Shown: piece after piece, positions 35,458 through 47,502 of the stretch | Layout: the number at the start of each line of letters is the position of its first letter | How positions within the stretch are numbered: the first letter of the stretch is position 1 | Source: Lepiota brunneoincarnata | Taxonomy: Eukaryota > Basidiomycota > Agaricomycetes > Agaricales > Agaricaceae | Length of the DNA stretch: 64,000 nucleotides | NCBI GenBank assembly: GCA_023014365.1 | Contig: JAEBUN010000052.1 | Span: forward strand, 62,001 to 126,000 | Direction: 5' to 3' | Position numbers and translations under genes: made by a program | The notes under the pieces: generated by a model | What the model was told of the DNA's origin: nothing | Databases searched by the model: none | The model's input: the letters and a program-made list of their open reading frames with translations, nothing else

Positions 35458-36715
35458 ATGTCCAAAGCTCCCACTTCAAGCACTCTCAAACTGCTCGGGG
35501 CAACCGACCTCATTGGTGTTGGTTTTATGAATTCAGCTCTGTATGGGGCTGCATTTATACTTTATTGCTTCAGCGCTCATTTACTGTACCTACGACTCCG
35601 GGACCCAGAGCGACGAAGACAGAACATAGTCACGCTTGTGCAAATCACCGTTGTCATGACTTGCGTGCTCCTCAGCTTCTCCTTTGACGCTTGGAGATTT
35701 CAGTTGTCTTTCATCGATCATGGCGACACTCCAGGTGGTGGATACCGTTACGAATATACCGCTACAGCACTGCCCCCATCAATTGCCAGCGCTTGCCTAA
35801 CGTTTATTGCAATAGATTGTTTTACGCAAGCAGTCCAAGTAAGTTCACTAATTCTTGCGACATTTTGTGTCGTAGTCCAATCAGTGCATTTTTGTTGTTG
35901 ATAGATTTGGCGGTTATGGGTCATCTGGAATATGTCACGGTATGCTGTGTTCGTCGTGGTTGTGCCGTCACTGGCGTTACTCGCATATGTGGGTAGGTCT
36001 AATCCCATACTCATCTTGTAGTGCTCCAGAATACTAAGAGCCGTGCCCCTGTAGCGCTTGAGACGGCGATATCTGTTTTCGACTATCATGTAGGACTCGG
36101 CCCCAAAAACTTCGATCTCACGTTCATACCAGCTGTAATGGCTCTCAGCTTCTTTATCACTATGATGGTTGCTACCTGTATCATCGGACGCATAGCCCTG
36201 GTGCGCAGGCAACATCTCAAGATAATGGGTGTGTATCTCCGCAATCTCTGAAGTTTTAATCCTGACTAGCGTTCAGGTCCCTCCGAGAGTTCGCGTCAAT
36301 ATACAACGATTATTACCATGCTTGTTGAATCCTTTGCCCTGGACGCTGTGTGGACATCGGCTGCAATTGTCATCACTGCCCTCAGTGACGAAAAAAGCCC
36401 AGCATTATTTGCGGCGAGGCAGTTTATTACAGGGACTACCTATTCCATTCGGGCAAGTCGTTCTCTACTAAAGTGGACTATACTATATCTTACAGCTCAT
36501 CTTTGTAGCTGATCTCCTACTTCCTTGTTGTATATCGTGTCAGCGCTAATCGAGGGTGGGAAAAGCAGACAGAGCGGAAGCTTACCAGTTTACAGTGGAA
36601 TCGCGACGGGCCGCAAATTACAGAAATTACTACTCTAGGCCACCTTCCGGCGTCACGTGAGTGGTCCAACACTGGGGGACGGCTTGATGTGGGGAGAGCA
36701 AGTAGTGAAGTATGA
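35458..36715 (+). CDS. Seven-transmembrane protein, paralog 3
   Basis: Exons 35458-35838, 35905-35992, 36055-36228, 36277-36452 and 36509-36715, giving 341 residues. Same helices and loop motifs as paralog 1: LLGATDLIGVGFMNS at the start, SFDAWRFQLSFIDHGDTPGG between helices 2 and 3, RRQHLKIMG after helix 5, and ESFALDAVWT in helix 6. The last intron has a GC donor at the same position. The C-terminal tail is the least conserved part. No lesion. Confidence 0.8.
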
Positions 36716-37343
36716 TAAGCTTATGGCCAGGCCGAACTTGATTTCAACCTAATCCTGGAGATGCCTTCAACTTGTGTTTAACATTTTCTTCGTGGGATAC
36801 ATTACTCTAACTTAAACTATGATTTTGTGGATGTTTCTCTTTTTCATTATATTGAAACTTATTGGCACGAAATTTCACGTCTATGGCTGACACATGCAGC
36901 TCGATACTCCAACACCAGCTTTTCATGCTGAAACTGTGCGATTGGCTTATTGGGAGTCCGCTGAAAGGGGGTCTGGTATCGGTCTAGAGGCACATATACT
37001 GTTCAGACAGTCACCGCCCGAACACAGATACGCATTTCAGGTGCCCGCCTGACGAGAAGGTTTACACAGGATCTTGTTAAGACAAGAAAATATGTATTAG
37101 ATCACTAGGATCCAAGTAGGAAAACTGGACCCTAGGAAGCTCGGTACTCTACCTGAGTATTACCAGATTCCTATGTATGTGCATACATCTATTTTTCGAG
37201 GAGTTGAGGGTGATTGTGTTGCTACATAACATATAATAGAGTCCATTCTCGAGTACTTACAGTGTCCATGATGAATATGAAATAAGGCAGGCGAAAGACG
37301 GCGAGCTGAAACTCGCAAGTCGACACTGTTGCAGGTCAGCCAA

Positions 37344-37553
37344 CTAATCCCGGGGTTCGCTCTCAAAGGCGAGGATCCCCATGCCATAGGTCAGGTATGA
37401 GCTAGAGGTGAACGTGCGGGACCTCGAGATGCGAGCTATATCCCTGCATGGTGGACAACCTCTGGCGCAAAAGGCGAGCATCAGTTCATCAGCTCTTATT
37501 CTTCCAAAGAGAGGATCGCCATCTAGAGCCAATATGGACCCGTCAAGTATCAT
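37344..37553 (-). pseudogene. Remnant of an unrecognised duplicated gene, copy 1
   Basis: 70-residue open stretch, minus strand, containing LFGRIRADELM and TFTSSSYLTYGMGILAFESE. The homologous DNA at 42150-42320 lies at the equivalent place upstream of 7TM paralog 5 but keeps a different reading frame open. Confidence 0.35.
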
Positions 37554-38814
37554 AGCTACCAGGGATACTGATTCGGAAAGAGGTGGAAGCGACTTAGGGA
37601 ATGAGCCAGTGCCCTATTACTAAGTGTCAGGGACAATCGGGGTGGGGCTGAAAACGTTTAAGCAGTGACTGAGATTCTTATTTGCAATCTAACACTCGTC
37701 AAAAATTTGAGTTGTTCCCTTAGTACTTCCTTCTATACATATCCATTTTACTCTCATTCTTTTTCTTCGACTCATACGAATGATATTGCCTCTTCAGGTT
37801 TATGCGCCCGCTCCGTATGGTAGAACCAATTCTGCTCCACGATCACGGGTATAATGGAATTATATATCAACCGGAGTGGATTCCAGCTAGTTAAATCACA
37901 CCCCTCGTATCATCAAACGTTCACCCGGCTTCTCTGATCAGTCGGCGAGAGACTGTTGGTAGTGTGGTGGGGCGTCTGATGGGTGATTGAAAAGAGGTCT
38001 AAAAACATCAGGCTGATCACGGAGGACTTTTGATCCACTGGGATTTTGTTCGTTAATTACTGTAGATGAGATATAAGAGAATAAACATAAATAAAGTGAT
38101 ACGTAGTTTAGTACCGGTTAAGGTTGCATACGCACCGATCACATCCAGGCACTTCGCCTTACAAATCCAGCAAATGGTGGGAGCTGGTAGATAAGAAGCC
38201 ACAATGAACTGGATGGCCTTGATGGCGATCGACAGACAGGAACCCGGATGGACATATGTCACTGGGTCAAGAAGTGTCCGCACAAAGATCAAACCTCACC
38301 CCTTCTTTGGGACTGTTTGTGTCGGCACTATGATAGATCAAGGAGACTTGGGGAAAATGCTTATAATAACCACTCGATTTATTTACGGTTGGGTCAATCC
38401 ATTCAGCCAGGAGCACCGCAAAAACCATTACCGTAGACAGGGCAATTTTATCAACTGCCATGGTTCAAGCATTCAGCAAAGATGTGATATTCTGATTGGG
38501 GGCACTTAATTCCATTACAAAAGCGATCTTCGTTTGTTGAACCCAGGGCCTCTTTGTCTGTTTTGCACTTGGACCTGCGTTGCTTCTCAGGCTTTTGAAT
38601 ACACCCCTCTTGCATTTTCCCATCGCTTCCAAATCGGGAAGAGTTTTGCTGAACTTAGGTTATTAATAATGGGATCGCGTATCAAAAAATTGGCATCAAT
38701 GTTGGTACTGACCTGGGATGAGGAAGCAGTAGTGATGGTTCGAAGGGCGCCGGTGATGTGTACATTGTGCCATGCAGACACTGATTGATCATTGACATCA
38801 GGTAAGGAACATTT

Positions 38815-38896
38815 GCGTACTGACCAAAGAGTATTTCTATCTTTCAATCCAGGTTGAAAACTATAGCACTCAACCTCCACCCATTAGCAGTTCCAA
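38815..38896 (+). promoter_or_regulatory. Conserved upstream block of the 7TM family, copy 4
   Basis: ACTGACCAAAGAGTATTTCT, TCAATCCAGGTTGAAAACTA, TAGCACTCAA; same order and distance to the ATG as in the other paralogs. Confidence 0.55.
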
Positions 38897-40141
38897 ATGT
38901 CCAGGGATCCCACTGCAAGTACTTTCGAACTACTCGGGGCGACAGAGCTCTTTGGTGTCGGTTTTGTGAATGCATCTCTGTATGGAGTTGCATTCACGCT
39001 TTACTGCTTCACTGCTCATTTGTCATACCTACAACTCCGGGATCCACACCGACGGAGGCAAAGCATAATCACGCTTGTACAAACCACTCTTGTCATGACT
39101 TGCGTGCTCATCGGCTTCTCCTTTGACGCTTTGCGATATCGGTTGGCTTATATCGACCATGGCGATAGTCCGGGAAATGGATTCCGTTACGAATTTATCG
39201 CCACATTGTTACCCATATCAATTGTCAGCTCGTCTCTAGAGTTTGTTGCAGTAGACTGTTTTACGCAAGCAATCCAAGTAAGTTGACTAGTATTACGATG
39301 CTTCATCCAGTGGCCCAACTAATGCACTTTCCTGCCGTTGGTAGGTTTGGCGGTTATGGGTCATCTGGAATACATCGCGATATGCCGTGTTCATCATAAT
39401 TGCGCCATCACTGGCGTTACTTGCATTTGTGGGTAAGTTTAATGCCACCCTCACCTCGGAATGCTCGAGGAAACTAAGAGCCGTGCAACCGTAGGGCTCC
39501 AGATATCCATAGCAGTTTTCGACTTCCATGGAGAACTCGCCCCTGCCGACTTTGCTCTCACCTTCATACCAGCTCTAATGGCCCTCAGTTTCTTTATCAC
39601 CATAATGGTGGCTACCTGCATTATCGGACGCATAGTCCTAGTGCGCAGGCAACATCTCAAGATAATGGGTGCGTGCATCTCCACAAATTCTGAATTCTTG
39701 TTCCTGACTAGTGCTCAGGTCCCTCCGACAATTCGCGTCAATACACAACGATTATTACCATGCTCATTGAATCTTTTGCCCTAGACGGTGTGTGGACGTC
39801 GGCTGCAATTATCATCACTGCTATCAGCGACAGAAAAAGCCCGGCAGTATTTGCAGCGAGGGAGTTTGTCACAGGGACTACATATTCTGTTCGGGCAAGT
39901 CATTCCCAAGGTGGATGATGTTATATCTGACAGCTCATTGTTGTAGTTGATTGCCTACTTCCTTGTTGTATACCGCGTCAGCGCTAATCGAGGATGGGAA
40001 AGGCAGACAGAGCAGAAGCTTACCAGTTTACGGTGGAATCGTGATGGGCCGCAAAGTACACAGATTACTACACTTCCGACGTCATCTGAGTGCTCTAACA
40101 TCGAGGGACGGCTCAACATGAGGGGAGCAAGTGAAGTATAA
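38897..40141 (+). CDS. Seven-transmembrane protein, paralog 4
   Basis: Exons 38897-39277, 39345-39432, 39495-39668, 39719-39894 and 39947-40141, giving 337 residues. The N-terminus MSRDPTASTFELLGATELFG is close to paralog 5, and both carry LAYIDHGDSPGNG in the loop before helix 3. In helix 6, LDGVWT replaces LDAVWT, and EFVTGTTYSV replaces the usual QFITGTTYSI. GC donor in the last intron as in the others. No lesion. Confidence 0.8.
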
Positions 40142-41355
40142 ACCCACGGCCGGTCTTGAATTTAACTTTTACCAGAAAACACGAAGATACCTTCTGCTTG
40201 TGTTTTGTACCTGCTTTATGAGATACCCGGATGTGCCTCTTTTTATATTTCATCTTGAGCTCCTTGAATTTTCGTGTTTAGAGGTAGCTCAATATTCCAT
40301 CACTAGTTTTTCCATGCTGGATACCTCAATTTACCAGATTCGGTGTATCAGCGTCGACAAGGTTTCCTGTACTTCGTCAGTTTGCGAAACTTTGTCACCG
40401 TGGATCAGTTGTGAAACTAGAGCCTAAGTAAGAGGCAACCCTCAGCACACGTCTACAAGAGAATATGAATAAGCTATCCGGCAGGTAAGGAAGACGATAC
40501 TCACGTCCTCAGAGGTAATAGAAATAAACCACGGAGGACATGTCGTGAGAAAATGTTTTAATTTGTGTACTTGTCTAGAAACTTGGTCGGGTCTCATTCA
40601 TGAGGAACTTATTGTTCCAAATACATGAGAGGGCAATGCCCCGGATTGGGTGAGACAATGGTGAGTAGGGTAGGGTTGTGTCGTGGGTCCACCTCACTTT
40701 TCGACTCCAGGTTGACCGATGGAAAGTTGGTAGTCTCGCTAGTTCCACCAGAGCTAATTGGTAGTGTAGGCGGTGGGGAAATGTTTGGCAGGGTGACACA
40801 TCGCCTCGTCGGTTCTAATGAGGAATATAGGCTAATTTTAGTATAGAACCCCCATGATTAGTACGGGCGGACACTTCACTGAGGCTAGAGGATCCCAAAA
40901 GGGGGTATCAGCAAGTGGCCCCATCGAGATGGTCGACTCGACCACAAGGCTTCTTATTCATATGAGGGTTCTATATTGTTTGAGAAGCGAAATACCGAGA
41001 TTGTGTTCATGTGTGATGAAGAGCATTGATTAACTAAGCCTTGGTGAGGCAAGTGCACCAACAATCGGGGAGAATCTAGCACGGTAGCAGGGGAAGCATT
41101 CTCATCAAGCTGTTCGTTTTACTTTGGACAACGCGGTTCGTCTTCCAGTGCCCTCGCTAGCTGAGTATCCCACATGGCAGCAGCCAAACCACACTCGTGA
41201 CCAAATGTATGGTTCTGGTGAGATAAGCCTTGTAGTGTGCTCGTCGACTGTCACTGTTCTACTGACAGCTGGAACAGACGCAGTGGATGAAGAAAACGGG
41301 GACAGGCCGCCGGATTCTCAGGGGCAGAGAGAGTACAAAGGGAAGTAGAAAGTAG

Positions 41356-41527
41356 CCAGGTGTCACGACCACGTGATTACCGGTCCTTCGCAAACTCCAG
41401 AGCGGCGCTGGCTCTTATCAGTACAATGCAAGCTCTCCGTTATCATGTTTATTCAGGCTGATTCCTTCTGTAATACTCCGCTCTTCCCTCTCTCTCAAAC
41501 CCATCGCGCTCTCCCCCTGACATGATC
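41356..41527 (-). repeat. Dispersed repeat R1, copy 3 (inverted)
   Basis: The reverse complement matches the other R1 copies from GGGGAGAG.GCGATG through GAAGGACCGGT to ATCACGTGGTCGTGA. It is shorter at the start. Confidence 0.55.
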
Positions 41528-41966
41528 TATCCAGATCCGATACAGCCGCGTCGATCCTTGCCCATGGAAGCCAGATGCTACCCCACCGAACCCAATTGGA
41601 TGGCAGAGCACCAGAGGAACAAACAGTATCCTCCGCTCTGCGCTTGGTCATATGTACTGGAACGTCGCAACAGCCCTTACAATCTACCATTCGCAACGCC
41701 ACCACCGCATTCCACACGCTCAGCTCTCCTGGATACTGTTACCTAGGCCGGATAAATCCGGCCCCGGCGTCATCGTGCCTCCCATTTCATCCTCCGACGG
41801 TTCGAAGATGCTATTCTGGGACTCCTACTCATTGCTCCCGCCACCTCCCCAACCGGAACTACCACTGGAGCAACCCCTCCCCCTACAATGCGATATCTGA
41901 TCATTGAGCACCACTTGAAAAAAGGACGCCGATCCCTTCTGCAACACACGGAAAACCACCATTCAC

Positions 41967-42166
41967 CGTGACAAATCATCCCTGCACAGTGCAGCCTCCA
42001 CCCTCACCTCCACCCGCCCGCAGTCTGCGGGGATGGTGAATGTTCCGTCGTATGCGACGACGCAGGTGCGATTGACTGGTGTTTGTATATCGGTGGACAT
42101 GCAATTGGGGTCGCTTGCCCCACCTATGTCGTCTTGGATTTGGTCCGGCGGGATTTTCAAAGGCAA
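41967..42166 (-). CDS. Possible C-terminal exon of an unrecognised gene
   Basis: Minus-strand frame reading IPPDQIQDDIGGASDPNCMS then PVNRTCVVAYDGTFTIPADC and ending CRDDLSR. The alternating hydrophobic pattern with paired Cys residues looks like a beta-rich extracellular domain. The upstream part of the gene (42170-42330) is frame-disrupted, so the gene may be dead. Function unknown. Confidence 0.3.
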
Positions 42167-43247
42167 AGGATCCCTATGCTATGATGGGTATCTAAAGTCG
42201 AAAAGCGTGGAGGACCTCAATGTGCCAGCTGTCCCCTTGCAAGGCAGACAGTCCCTGGCGCGAACGGCGAGCATCTCCTATTCTCCCAAGGAGATGGCCG
42301 CCGTATAGGGCTAGATACATACGAGCACACCAAGTATTACAGTTACCAGTGATACCGATTTGGGGGATGGACTAGTACCTCCGCCGTTACCGAGTAGCAG
42401 TAATAATCGAGGATTGCCAAAGGTGCAGTGGTATCCGGACAGGAGAGGGGTTGAAAATGCTTCAGGAGTGGCTTGAGTTACAATTTGGCGCTCAACGAGG
42501 ATTTGAGTCACCTATCTGATTGACTCCCTAAATTAATCTAAGCGAGCTACTTTCACCCTCACGTATGGCAGGGCACGTATTAATATGCTACCACGAGCTC
42601 CGGGTATGACTGCATCATCAATGCATCAAGGTTCAGGGAACTCGGTCTCGCCGATCAGTCGATGACATGTGGCGCTAATGTCTGGTAAAGTCCCGTGACA
42701 GCCGCGTTGGTACTGGCTTCTTTGCGTGGAGTTCAAACTTCTGGATTGTTTCATGATGCACGAGGCGTCCCACGTATGGACGGTCTTTGTACTACGTTAA
42801 GTATTCGAAATCGTAGGGCAGTGTAAGCCCTTTTGTGGTTAGATGACTTCAATTTAGTCAGAAACCACGACAAAAAACATCGCCTTGGGCAGGGCGCTTT
42901 CATCCGACTGTCATGGTTCAAACATGCAAAGGGGTGTAGCACTCTGATTGAGGGCACTTGGTTTCCTTATAAAATTAATCCCCGTTTTGCGCTTGGGCCT
43001 ACATTTGCCTATCATACTTTCGTATAAACCCCCCCTCTTTGCACTTGTGCATCACTTCCAAGTCGGCAGGAGTTTTACCGAACTTGGGGCATCGGATCGC
43101 ATATCGGAAATTTGACACCAACGTTGGTGCTAACCTGGGGGATGAGGAAATCATAATGATGGTTTGAGGGGTGCATTGCGCCATGCCGACAAAGGCTTTG
43201 ATGACATCAATTACTAAAATTTGAGAAGCTGTGCAATGGACGTTCCG

Positions 43248-43332
43248 CGCGCTAACCAACGGGTATTTCTATCTTTCGATCCAAGTTGAAAAAACTATAG
43301 TCACCCAACCCCTCACCTACTAGCGGCTCCCA
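43248..43332 (+). promoter_or_regulatory. Conserved upstream block of the 7TM family, copy 5
   Basis: GCGCTAACCAACGGGTATTT, TCGATCCAAGTTGAAAAAAC and CTCACCTACTAG; same order and position as in the other paralogs. Confidence 0.55.
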
Positions 43333-44578
43333 ATGTCCAGAGACCCCACCGCAAAAACTTTCAAGCTCCTCGGGGCAACAGAGCTCTTTGGTGTCGGTTT
43401 TGTGAATGCATCTCTGTATGGGATTGCATTCACGCTCTACTGCTTCACTGCTCACTTGTCATACCTACGGCTCCGGGATCCACATCGGCGGAGGCAGAGC
43501 ATAATCTCGCTTGTACAAACCACTCTTGTCATGACTTGCGTGCTCATCAGTTTCTCCTTTGACGCTTGGAGATATCGGTTGGCTTATATCGACCACGGCG
43601 ATAGTCCGGGGAATGGATACCGTTACGAATACATCGCCACATCGTTACCCCTATCAATCGCCGCCTCCTCTCTATCATTTGTCGCAGTGGACTGTTTTAC
43701 GCAAGCAATCCAAGTAAGTTGGCTAGCTTTGTGACGTTCTCGTCTTGTTTATTGTGGATAGATCTGGCGGTTATGGGTCATCTGGAATACGTCGCAATAC
43801 GCTATATATATCATAATTGCGCCATCACTAGCATGGCTCGCGTTTATAGGTAAGCCCAATGCCACCCCCACTTTGTGCCACTCGCATATGCTGAGAGCCG
43901 TGTGTCCGCTATAGGAATTCAGATCGCCGTAGCAGTTTTCGACTTTCATGGAGAACTCGGCCCCGACAACTTCGACCTCACGCTCATACCAGCTCTAATG
44001 GCTCTCAGCTTCTTTATCACTATGGTAGTTGCTACCTGTATCATCGGGCGCATAGCCTTGGTGCGCAGACAGCATCTCAAGATAATGGGTGTGTGTAATC
44101 TCCAATAAATTCCTGAAATTGTGTCCCTGAACGAGCGCTTAGGTCCCTCTGAGAATTCGCGTCAATATACGACGATTATTACCATGCTCGTTGAATCTTT
44201 TGCCCTAGACGCTGTATGGACAACCGCTGCAATTATCATCACCGCCCTCAGTGACGAAAAAAGCCCAGCATTATTTGCAGCGAGGCAGTTTATTACGGGG
44301 ACTACCTATTCTATTCGGGCAAGTCATTCCTCTATTACGAAGGTGGATTATCTCATATCTGACAGCTCATTTTTTTTTAGCTGATCGCCTACTTCCTTGT
44401 TGTATATCGCGTCAGCGCTAACCGAGGGTGGGAAAAGCAGACGGAAAAGCGTCTTACCACTTTACAGTGGAACCATGATGCGCCGCAAACGACAGAGGTT
44501 GATACATATCCGACTTCTTACCCTGAGTGGTCTAGCAGCGATGGGCAGGGGAATGTGGGGAGAGCAAGTGAAGTATGA
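43333..44578 (+). CDS. Seven-transmembrane protein, paralog 5
   Basis: Exons 43333-43713, 43762-43849, 43915-44088, 44143-44318 and 44381-44578, giving 338 residues. MSRDPTAKTFKLLGATELFG start, seven helices, RRQHLKIMG loop, and the tail ending RASEV. Last intron GC-AG. Intron 1 is shorter (48 bp) than in the other copies (66-67 bp). No lesion. It is the last member of the array; the next gene downstream is on the opposite strand. Confidence 0.8.
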
Positions 44579-44655
44579 TTTTTGTTTGGACTTGAAGGTG
44601 CCCTTCAAGTTGTGTTTAAAAAACTTAATTCATGGGGTATTCGGATGTATAATAA

Positions 44656-45470
44656 CTAATACTGTGGTTTCTTGGATGTCTCCTCTAATGTTTTTATAGC
44701 CAACGCACGTAATTTAGTAATCAACACATTTTCTATATTGGAGCAACTGAATTTGCTAGGTTCAACGGCTATGACCAAGAACTCATCAACTGATCGACGG
44801 ATAACATCCAGTGTCTCAAGCGCGGTATCTACGCCATCGCAAAATCTACCAAGACAAATTTCAAGCATCCGTTCCTGGGCGCTGGGACCCGGCTTGATCG
44901 GGAAATGTGGACAACGAGTTTTGATGTTCGGAGCGCGCGGACCCAGGAGGAGGTCACTTCCCTGTTGATCGCTCACTGTAATTCGTGGCAATACACGCGC
45001 GTTTGTCTGCGTTGGATCTAGTAAGCGCGCTGGTCAACATAGCTAGCATGTTGATGCCAGGGCACTGAATGGTGGTGGGTGCGCTTGACGATGAGCTGAG
45101 AGTGGATGGTCATGAGCCTAATCAATCCGCACAAAAATCGTGAAAAGGAGCTCAATCTATTGCCATATTTGGGATATCCCTCCTCATTTGGTAGCCAGAC
45201 CAACACATCACAATTTTTCAGCATAATACATTTGTGGCACGCAGTGAATGGGTGATGCCGGAGACATTCTACATCGGTCCAGTCTGCTAAATTTAATGTA
45301 TGAAGTGGTAAAATCCGTTTAGTAGAGGATATATAAACCATTAGGAGCGTTGGGTCCACCTGCGTGGTCCGGGTGCCCGTAGAATTCATCGAAAAGGCCC
45401 CGTCCGTTTCTAGCCGCCCCGGGACCCAATCATACCGACTCCTGCTGTACGAGAACCGCAATAAATTCAA
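44656..45470 (-). CDS. Unrecognised gene, probably two or more exons, possibly decayed
   Basis: Upstream part (45470-45150) reads QVDPTLLMVYISSTKRILPL then VECLRHHPFTACHKC and LVWLPNEEGYPKYGN. The downstream part (44991-44656) reads RITVSDQQGSDLLLGPRAPN to ENVLITKLRALAIKTLEETS and ends at TAG 44656. The two parts are in different frames and I cannot place a convincing intron between them. 44890-45110 is duplicated beside 7TM paralog 1. No domain recognised; CHKC could be half of a zinc site. Confidence 0.35.
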
Positions 45471-45547
45471 GTGTGTTGAGGCTAAAACACTAACGCAACA
45501 TGATATGGAGAATCTGCAACATCCGACTGTAGGTAGAAGATCAGCCT

Positions 45548-47502
45548 TTAAGATGACTGCAGCAGGGCCATCGCCTCCTCATACGAATCACGTGGTGAGG
45601 TCAACCAGGCTGGTTCCCAGTTGTTTTTAGCGGTTTCCACGAGCTTTGCAAGTGCCGCACGCAATTGTTGACCCTGCAGAGCAGAAAGGTCGATGCCGGA
45701 ATGCGTTAAAGAGAAGTACCTCCCGTTCAATCTCGACCCCTCTTGTACTGCCAAGGCACGTGGTCGCCGAACGAGGTCATATATCTCCAAGGCGCGTTGG
45801 ATTGCAGTGGTGCTCCCGTCAGTTTTGGGGTTTCCGAGAAGGCCAGCTAGTATGAATGCATCCTAAGGGATCCGAGAATGCACTGGAGGTCAATGTCGGT
45901 GACAATGGGTGGCTAGGGTGTAATTGACTGACCTCGATGGCTTGTCCAGCCCCCGATCCTTGATATGGGGTCATCGCGTGGGCCTAAACCATTGGATAAA
46001 TGATGAGTTGACAACGCAAGCAAGAGAGGCTTGGACATACAGCATCTCCAATGAGTGCAGTGCGCCCGTGAACGAATGTGGATAGCGGCCGCACAGTGTG
46101 AACAGCCCATCGTAGAGGTTTGTCAATACACTGAGATGGGTTTGTGGGATGAGCAACCGCCAACTACAGCTGAACATCACGAGACTTACTTTGGTGAGAG
46201 CCTGTACTTCAGGTTCCCACTCTGTGAAATGTTTGATCACTTCCTCTTTTTCTACTGCTGTAACCCACTGTCCATCGAACTCCGTATTTTCTTGGTCATG
46301 CCGCAAAATACATGCAACCACATTCATAAATTTACCCTTTGAGACAGAGTATGCCATGATGAACTGTAGACCGGATTAGCACGAGGATGTCAACCAAGTA
46401 TCACGAACCCACGGCATCGTTCCCAGCATACTGTGTGTGCAGTCGCAACAAAATCAGCCATTATGTTATTGCATTATTGATGTGGGAAGGACGAACCAGA
46501 GTGGGCTGCGTGATTACACGATGGTTGGGATACTGAGCCTCAAGTAACTCGGTGGGTATAAGTGTACGATATGCGATACCCCCGCTCCATACCGGCTCAA
46601 TCGCAGCGAGGCAGTTGGCCGCCTCGGCCTCCCTGCCCTCCAATTTGGCGAGTTTGGCTTTCTCGCTCATGAATGTTTTTCGAACTGTGGATTTTAGGCC
46701 ATCTGCCCCTACAAGTACGTCGCAGATCGCTGTTGATCCATCCTCGAATAGAAGGCGGATGGGTTTGGATGACGGTTCAATGTAACTCTGAAGACGTTTT
46801 CCGCAGTGAATCTTGCATGTAGAAGCAACGCGGTTTACGAGTACTTGCTGAAAATCCGGGCGATGGAAAAACAGGACGTTGCCTAGTAAGCAGGGATAAG
46901 AAGGAATATTCCCGAGGGAACGTTTTTCAGGAGCATGCCTTGCGTAAAAAGCTTATAGAATTCCATTCCCTCTGGGCAATCGCTTTTCCGGAACGAGTAC
47001 ATTGGGACTGAAAAATGAACGTTAATGAACCTCGAGTTCGTACAATCGGGTGCTGATCGGAGGAGAAACTTGCCTGGCCCTTCTTGGCGCTTTGTCTCGG
47101 TCACCTTCATCAGCTCGACTTCGAGATCAAGCTCGCGTATTATTTCCCATGGGCCTATAGGAATATGGAGGCGGTAACGACGAGTTGGTACTAGGCGTAA
47201 GCTGGCGAAGAATGACGCACGCGGATAGAGCCCGACGCCCGCTCCAATCTCGGCAAGCTTCGATGCTGCTTCATAAACGGTCACCTCAATGTCTGGATAT
47301 CTTGACAATGCAACTACGGCACAATTCGACGTGAGCAAATAGGGGATCAGACACATACACAAGATATCGTTTACCTGCTAGAATCAATCCACCGATGCCG
47401 GCCCCGCTGTTTCGCACATAAGAAAACCCCGATTGTGTGAGGAGTGTAACGGGTGTACCAGATTCCGACCCTTAATCTCGGCTCTAACTTGGGGCTATTC
47501 AT
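45548..47502 (-). CDS. FAD-dependent monooxygenase, salicylate-hydroxylase-like
   Basis: Eleven exons (minus order): 47502-47459, 47406-47375, 47313-47221, 47154-47074, 47007-46939, 46882-46497, 46430-46413, 46363-46190, 46130-46041, 45983-45933 and 45862-45548. They give 450 residues with no lesion. The FAD-binding GxGxxG is GAGIGG near residue 17, completed by joining exons 1 and 2. The second motif is VLVGADGLKSTVR, and the third is GDAAHAMTPYQGSGAGQAIE, formed across exons 9 and 10. The enzyme should hydroxylate an aromatic substrate with NAD(P)H and O2; the substrate is unknown. Two introns have GC donors (GCAAGT after 47074, GCATGC after 46939). Exon 7 is only 18 nt. Confidence 0.85.

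Larger units (their letters stand above)
36716..38896. other. Intergenic between 7TM paralogs 3 and 4
   Basis: The first 300 bp is the shared 3' flank. 37344-37553 (minus) has a frame reading DGDPLFGRIRADELMLAFCA that is homologous at DNA level to 42150-42320 (minus) but frame-shifted relative to it; both are likely decayed copies. From about 38340 onward it is the shared upstream flank of the 7TM family. Confidence 0.4.
40142..43332. other. Intergenic between 7TM paralogs 4 and 5
   Basis: Contains the shared 3' flank, an inverted R1 copy (41356-41527), a possible exon at 41967-42166 (minus), a decayed duplicate at 42150-42320, and from about 42830 the shared upstream flank of the 7TM family. 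Frames at 40575-40846 and 41124-41348 have no support. Confidence 0.4.
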
